Source: Actinomadura syzygii
GTDB lineage: Bacteria > Actinomycetota > Actinomycetes > Streptosporangiales > Streptosporangiaceae
Reading direction: 5' to 3'
Assembly (NCBI RefSeq): GCF_008085905.1
Contig: NZ_VSFF01000001.1
Coordinates: forward strand, 1-64,000
Length of the DNA stretch: 64,000 bases
Shown piece by piece: positions 59,811 through 64,000 of the stretch; the stretch's first letter is position 1, and the number at the start of each line of letters is the position of its first letter. The position numbers and the translations under genes were made by a program. The notes under the pieces were generated by a model that saw only the letters and a list, made by a program, of their open reading frames with translations, was not told the origin of the DNA and did no database searches.

Positions 59811-60842
59811 CTACTTGCACCTCGCGCTCTCGTTCACGATCGCCGGCGTCTGGTAGACGGGACCGCCCGGCAGCCGCACCCGCGCGTCGAGACCGCAGAT
59901 GTACATGTTGAACCAGGAGCCGTAGGACGAGATGTTGACGAGCCCCTCCAGCCGCTTCGGGGTGCGTTGGAGGCCCTGGTCGAGGTCGCGCTTGTTGGCG
60001 TCCAGCGTCGCCGTGAGCTTGCGGAGCCCGGCGATGTCGTCGGCGATGCCGGGACGGGCGTCCGCGAGCAGGCTCCGCGTCGTGCCCTCCAGGTCGTTGA
60101 TCGCCGCGACCGAGTCGAAGATCGCCTGCCGGTCGCCGGACACCCCGCCGACGAACCCGCGCAGGTCGGTGATCAGCCGGTTGACCTCGGTGTGCCGCTC
60201 GTCGATGGTGCCGAGCACGGTGTTCAGGTTGTCGATCACCTGGCCGATGACGCGGTCGCGGTCGGCGAGCGTGTTGGTCAGCGACGCGACGTGCGCGAGC
60301 AGGCTGTTGATCGTCCCGCCCTCGCCCTGGAGCACCTGGACGATCTGCGTCGCGAGCGTGTTCACGTCCTTCGGCTCCAGCGCGCTGAACAGCGGCCGGA
60401 ACCCGTTGAACAGCGTCGTCAGGTCGAGCGCGGGCTCGGTCTGCGCCACCGGGATCGTGCCGCCCTCGTGCAGGTAGCCGTTGACCTTCCCGGCGCCGTC
60501 GGTGAGCGAGAGGTACCGCTGCCCCATCAGGTTGCGGTACCGGATCTGCGCCCGCGTGGACGACGGCAGGCCCGCCTTGAACGCGTCGTCGTCCTCGACG
60601 CTGAACGTGACCTCGGCCTGCGTTCCCTTGTAGAGCTTGATGCCCTCGATCTGGCCGACCCGGACGCCCGCGACGCGGACGTCGTCGTTCTTCAGCAGCC
60701 CGGTCACGTCCGTGAAGATCGCCTTGTAGCGGACGGTGTCCCGGAACCGCGTGTTGGAGATCGTCATCGCGAGGATGCCGGTGGCCACCGACGTGACGAC
60801 CACGAAGATGCCCAGTTTGATGGCGGCGCTCGTCGTCCTCAA
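59811..60842 (-). CDS. mceB: MCE-family protein MceB
   Basis: Protein of 343 residues from TTG 60842, overlapping the mceA stop (TTGA), which fixes this rare start. Membrane anchor KLGIFVVVTSVATGILAMTI, MCE domain (AIFTDVTGLLKNDDVRVAGV, RVGQIEGIKLYKGTQAEVTF), helices, and a C-terminal conserved YGSWFNMYICGL. Two cysteines lie near the end, as in other MceB proteins. Confidence 0.93.
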   Translation of the reverse strand: MRTTSAAIKLGIFVVVTSVATGILAMTISNTRFRDTVRYKAIFTDVTGLLKNDDVRVAGVRVGQIEGIKLYKGTQAEVTFSVEDDDAFKAGLPSSTRAQIRYRNLMGQRYLSLTDGAGKVNGYLHEGGTIPVAQTEPALDLTTLFNGFRPLFSALEPKDVNTLATQIVQVLQGEGGTINSLLAHVASLTNTLADRDRVIGQVIDNLNTVLGTIDERHTEVNRLITDLRGFVGGVSGDRQAIFDSVAAINDLEGTTRSLLADARPGIADDIAGLRKLTATLDANKRDLDQGLQRTPKRLEGLVNISSYGSWFNMYICGLDARVRLPGGPVYQTPAIVNESARCK

Positions 60843-62143
60843 TTGATCGTCACCACCGATCCGTCGCCGAACAGCGGGCCGAACATCAGCACGGACAGGT
60901 CGGAGAGCTCGTCGGCGGGCGTCCGCGTCATCGGGCCGACGATGTTCTTGATCTTGTCCTTCTCGCTCATCGAGCCCGGGTCGACGAACACGTTCGACAC
61001 GGCCCGGCCCCGGCTGCCGCCGCCGTTCGGGTCGCTGGGGTTCTTCCACCACAGGTCGTCCTGGGTGCCGTCCAGCGCCAGGTAGTCGGGGAAGGGGACC
61101 TTCGGGTTCGGCAGGTTGTAGCAGCGCGGGTTGCGCTGGTCCTTCGCCTCGGGAGCGTCCAGCGGGTACTTGTAGCCCGGCCGCGGCTTGACGATCTCGA
61201 TCGTCAGGTTGAAGGTCTTCGAGCCGTTCGCGCCCGCCACCCGCTCGGCCTCGGGCTTCAGCTTCATCATCCCGGCGAGGACGCAGGGCAGCGACGGCGA
61301 GTACTTCGCGACGACGCTCAGCCCGTCCCGGTTCGCGATGTTCACCCCGATGATCTTCGGGCCGTTCTGCCGCATGAACGTGTCGCCGTCCCGCGCCAGC
61401 GCGGTGGTCGCCGGGATCAGCCGCTCGATCGCGTCCCGCTTGTCGGTGATCGTCCGGCTGGTGACGTTGAGGTTGCGAAGCGTCTGCACCAGGTCGGGGG
61501 CGGCCGCGTGGTAGATGTCGGACACGTCCGCGAGCCCGTTCAGGTCGTGCACCAGCGTGCCGAGCTGCGGGTTGATCTTGCGGAGCAGCTCGTCGGCCTG
61601 CTCCAGGTTCCGGCCGATCTGGTCGCCGCGGCCCTGCAGCGCCGTGGCGAGGGCGTTCAGCGTCGCGTTCAGCTCCGCTGGCTTCACCGCCTGGAGCAGC
61701 GGCAGCAGGTCGTTCAGCAGCTTGTCGATCTCGACGGCGGCCTGCGAGCGGTCCTCCGGGATGACGGCGCCCGCGCGCAGCCCGAGCGGGCCGGGCCGCT
61801 CCGGAATCTGCAGATCGACGTACTTCTCACCGAACAGCGTCTTCGGCAGCAGCCGCGCCTGGACGTTCTCCGGGATCATCTTCGCCTTGCCCGGATCGAG
61901 CGCCAGCCGCAATGTCGCGCCATTCTCCGTCGCGTCCGTGCCGCGCACCTCGCCGACGATCAGACCGCGCACTTTGACGTCCGAATGCGGCAGCAATTGC
62001 AGCCCGGCGCGCCGCGCGGACACCTTCACCTCGGTCACCGACGTGAACGACTTGTTGTACAGCGCGACGGTCAGCGCCAGCAGCAGCACGATCACGAGAA
62101 GCATTCCCGTGCCGAGCAGCCGGTACCGAATGCGTTGGCTCAT
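60839..62143 (-). CDS. mceA: MCE-family protein MceA
   Basis: Protein of 434 residues: N-terminal membrane helix (LLGTGMLLVIVLLLALTVAL), MCE domain (KVSARRAGLQLLPHSDVKVR, GLIVGEVRGTDATENGATLR), a helical region, and a C-terminal domain with PSLPCVLAGM and RNPRCYNLPNPKVPFPDY cysteines, as in mycobacterial MceA. First of the six MCE subunits, 25 bases after the permease gene. Confidence 0.94.
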   Translation of the reverse strand: MSQRIRYRLLGTGMLLVIVLLLALTVALYNKSFTSVTEVKVSARRAGLQLLPHSDVKVRGLIVGEVRGTDATENGATLRLALDPGKAKMIPENVQARLLPKTLFGEKYVDLQIPERPGPLGLRAGAVIPEDRSQAAVEIDKLLNDLLPLLQAVKPAELNATLNALATALQGRGDQIGRNLEQADELLRKINPQLGTLVHDLNGLADVSDIYHAAAPDLVQTLRNLNVTSRTITDKRDAIERLIPATTALARDGDTFMRQNGPKIIGVNIANRDGLSVVAKYSPSLPCVLAGMMKLKPEAERVAGANGSKTFNLTIEIVKPRPGYKYPLDAPEAKDQRNPRCYNLPNPKVPFPDYLALDGTQDDLWWKNPSDPNGGGSRGRAVSNVFVDPGSMSEKDKIKNIVGPMTRTPADELSDLSVLMFGPLFGDGSVVTIN

Positions 62144-62168
62144 CAGACCGTCACCCCGCCCACCCCGC

Positions 62169-63017
62169 TCATCCCGCGATCCGAACGCCGGTGCCGGTGC
62201 CCCAGATGGCCATGCCGAGCAGCAGGTCCGCCACGTTGATCACGACGATGCTGGTGCGGACCGCGCGGCCCACCGCGACGCCGACGCCCGCAGGGCCGCC
62301 GCTCGCGTGGTAGCCGTAATAGCAGTGGATCAGCATCACCAGGACCGAGAAGATGATCACCTTGCCGAAGGACCACAGGATGTCGTTCGGCGGTAGGAAC
62401 AGATGGAAATAGTGGTCGTAGGTGCCGGTCGACTGCCCGTAGAACAGCGTCACGATCACGCGCGTCGCACCATAGGACGCGAGCAGCCCGACGATGTAGA
62501 GCGGAATGACCGCGATCATCCCGGCGAGCATCCGGGTCGTGACGAGGAAAGGCATCGACGGGACGGCCATGACCTCCAGCGCGTCGATCTCGTCCGAGAT
62601 CCGCATCGCGCCGAGTTGCGCGGTGAACCCGCAGCCGACCGTCGCCGACAGCGCGAGCGCCGACACGAGCGGGGCGATCTCGCGCGTGTTGAAGTAGGAC
62701 GCGACGAACCCGGTGAACGCGGCCGTGCCGATCTGGTTCAGCGACTCGTAGCCCTGGAGGCCGACCTGGCTGCCGGTGAAGAACGTCATGAAGCCGACGA
62801 TCGCCACCGAGCCGCCGATCACCGCGAGCCCGCCGGTGCCGAGGCTGACCTCGGCGAGCAGCCGGAGAACCTCGGTCCGGTAGCGGCGCAACACCCGGAA
62901 CGTCCACGCGAAGGCGCGGGCGTAGAACGACATCTGGTGGCCGAAGTCGTCCAGCCGGTCGAGGGGGGTGTTCAGCCACCTGGAGAACGGCGACCGCCCG
63001 CTGCCCGAGGCCGCCAT
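62169..63017 (-). CDS. yrbEB: MlaE/YrbE-family ABC permease YrbEB
   Basis: Protein of 282 residues from ATG 63017, overlapping the preceding stop (TGATG). Five to six membrane segments; family landmarks are FTAQLGAMRISDEIDALEVM and HCYYGYHASGGPAGVGVAVG. With YrbEA it forms the permease of the Mce lipid importer. Confidence 0.95.
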   Translation of the reverse strand: MAASGSGRSPFSRWLNTPLDRLDDFGHQMSFYARAFAWTFRVLRRYRTEVLRLLAEVSLGTGGLAVIGGSVAIVGFMTFFTGSQVGLQGYESLNQIGTAAFTGFVASYFNTREIAPLVSALALSATVGCGFTAQLGAMRISDEIDALEVMAVPSMPFLVTTRMLAGMIAVIPLYIVGLLASYGATRVIVTLFYGQSTGTYDHYFHLFLPPNDILWSFGKVIIFSVLVMLIHCYYGYHASGGPAGVGVAVGRAVRTSIVVINVADLLLGMAIWGTGTGVRIAG

Positions 63018-63874
63018 CACATGCCCTTCGACGGGACGAACTGGAAGTACAGCGTGGAGATCAGGAAGTTCTCCAGGAAGAGCAGCATGAACGTGATGAC
63101 GACGGTCTGGTTGACGGCGTCGCCGACGCCCTTCGGTCCGCCCTTGGCGTTCAGCCCCTTGTAGGCGGCGACGAGCCCGGCGGTGATGCCGAACACGAAC
63201 GCCTTGAACTCGGCCTGCAGAAGGTCGGGGAGCTGCGCGATCGCGTTGAACGACGCCAGATAGGCGCCGGGCGTCCCGCCCTGCAGCATGACGTTGAAGA
63301 AGTAGCCGCCCATCAGGCCGACCACCGACACGAGCCCGTTCAGGAAGAGCGCGACGAACGCGCAGGCGAGCATCCGCGGCACCACCAGGCGGTGCAGCGG
63401 GTTGATGCCGAGCACCTCCATGGCGTCGATCTCCTCGCGGATCTTCCGCGAGCCGATGTCGGCGCACATCGCCGACCCGGCGGCGCCCGCCACCAGCAGC
63501 GAGGTGACGAGCGGGCTCGCCTCCCGGACGATCGCGACCACCGCCGTCGCGCCCGTGTAGGACTGCGCGCCGAGCTGCCGGATCAGCCCGCCGACCTGCA
63601 ACGACAGCACGCCGCCGAACGGGATCGCGACGAGCATCGTCGGGACGACGGTGACGCTGACGATGAACCACGCCTGCTGGACGAACTCGCGCCACTGGAA
63701 CGGCCACTTGAACAGCGCGCGGCCCGTGTCCAGGCAGAGGGCGAAGAACCGGCCCGGCTCCTTCACCAGGATGTTGACCGCGCCGTCCCCGACCTTGCGG
63801 AACGCCGCGGAGGAGCCGCCGCCCTCGTCGCCCCCCTGCCGGCCCGCGCCGATGCCGGTGTCAGGAGAGGACAT
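63017..63874 (-). CDS. yrbEA: MlaE/YrbE-family ABC permease YrbEA
   Basis: Protein of 285 residues starting MSSPDTGIGAGRQGG; a short Gly-rich N-terminus precedes the domain. CADIGSRKIREEIDAMEVLG is the conserved coupling-type segment. Its ATG overlaps the stop of the upstream partial gene (TGATG). The frame is open further upstream, but this start is set by the overlap. Confidence 0.95.
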   Translation of the reverse strand: MSSPDTGIGAGRQGGDEGGGSSAAFRKVGDGAVNILVKEPGRFFALCLDTGRALFKWPFQWREFVQQAWFIVSVTVVPTMLVAIPFGGVLSLQVGGLIRQLGAQSYTGATAVVAIVREASPLVTSLLVAGAAGSAMCADIGSRKIREEIDAMEVLGINPLHRLVVPRMLACAFVALFLNGLVSVVGLMGGYFFNVMLQGGTPGAYLASFNAIAQLPDLLQAEFKAFVFGITAGLVAAYKGLNAKGGPKGVGDAVNQTVVITFMLLFLENFLISTLYFQFVPSKGM

Positions 63875-64000
63875 CAGCGGCCCGCACCTCCGGCCGGCCC
63901 CGGCGGCGGACTGCCGGGGAACTGGCCGCCCGGCCCGCCCGGTCCGGCGGCGCCGACCGGCGTCATGGACGACACGTACCGCGGCCACTCGGCCACCCAG
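63874..64000 (-). CDS. C-terminal end of a probable Mce ATPase (MceG/Mkl), partial
   Basis: The last 41 codons run off the right edge: WVAEWPRYVSSMTPVGAAGP followed by a Gly/Pro-rich tail ending GGAGR. The frame ends in TGA overlapping the yrbEA ATG. Position before yrbEA and the tail style fit the ABC ATPase that energises Mce systems, but no ATPase motif lies within the window. Confidence 0.6.
   Translation of the reverse strand, partial: WVAEWPRYVSSMTPVGAAGPGGPGGQFPGSPPPGPAGGAGR

Overview
The window is a stretch of a high-GC actinobacterial chromosome. Many reading frames are open on both strands because third codon positions are strongly G/C. GTG and TTG starts are frequent, S4 and S14 carry zinc-ribbon cysteines, and L17, S9, S3 and L24 carry actinobacterial low-complexity extensions. 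A complete Mce operon and a WhiJ/DUF397-type regulatory cluster point to the filamentous Streptosporangiales, most like Thermomonosporaceae (Actinomadura-like). That placement is inferred from gene content, not from a database search.

Layout. Bases 1-173 hold a cut-off fragment of a DUF255 thioredoxin-like gene that abuts the 3' end of rpsI. From 133 to 7408 lie rpsI-rplM and truA-rplQ on the minus strand, separated by three plus-strand genes for membrane-anchored proteins: a CAP-domain protein and two related one-pass proteins. From 7507 to 30111 is the long minus-strand translation superoperon, read right to left: rpsL-rpsG-fusA-tuf, the S10 cluster (rpsJ to rpsQ), the spc cluster (rplN to rplO, secY, adk, map) and the alpha cluster (infA, rpmJ, rpsM, rpsK, rpsD, rpoA, rplQ). 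It is interrupted between map and infA by three non-ribosomal genes: a DNA-binding-like protein, a cyclic-nucleotide-type phosphodiesterase and a DUF1707 membrane protein.

From 30727 to 45355, between rpsL and rpoC, lies an accessory block of about 15 kb. It starts with a Gln/Tyr/Gly-rich tail-anchored protein. It continues with an aldo/keto reductase and EamA exporter facing an Lrp regulator, a small Cys-containing secreted peptide, a Y-family polymerase, an HxlR regulator facing an NmrA-like oxidoreductase, a secreted ricin-type lectin, two VOC proteins and a deazaflavin-type oxidoreductase. After these come a WhiJ-like module (XRE/DUF5753 regulator, two tandem DUF397 genes, an anti-sigma-type ATPase and a partner gene) and four tandem DUF4360 secreted paralogues.

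From 45604 to 52964 are rpoC and rpoB with a readable promoter. From 53310 to the right edge is a complete minus-strand mce operon: the end of a probable ATPase (mceG/mkl), two YrbE permeases, MceA to MceF and two Mce-associated proteins. It reads towards rpoB. Together the Mce genes should build a lipid importer: YrbE permeases plus the ATPase in the membrane, MCE subunits forming the extracytoplasmic channel, and Mas proteins as accessory factors.

No tRNA, rRNA, insertion sequence or CRISPR array was recognised. The most noteworthy signals are the WhiJ-like module with duplicated DUF397 genes and a gene relic, the four-gene DUF4360 array, the Gln/Tyr/Gly-rich tail-anchored protein with repeated R-T motifs, the DUF255 breakpoint at rpsI, and the structured spacers inside the ribosomal operon.
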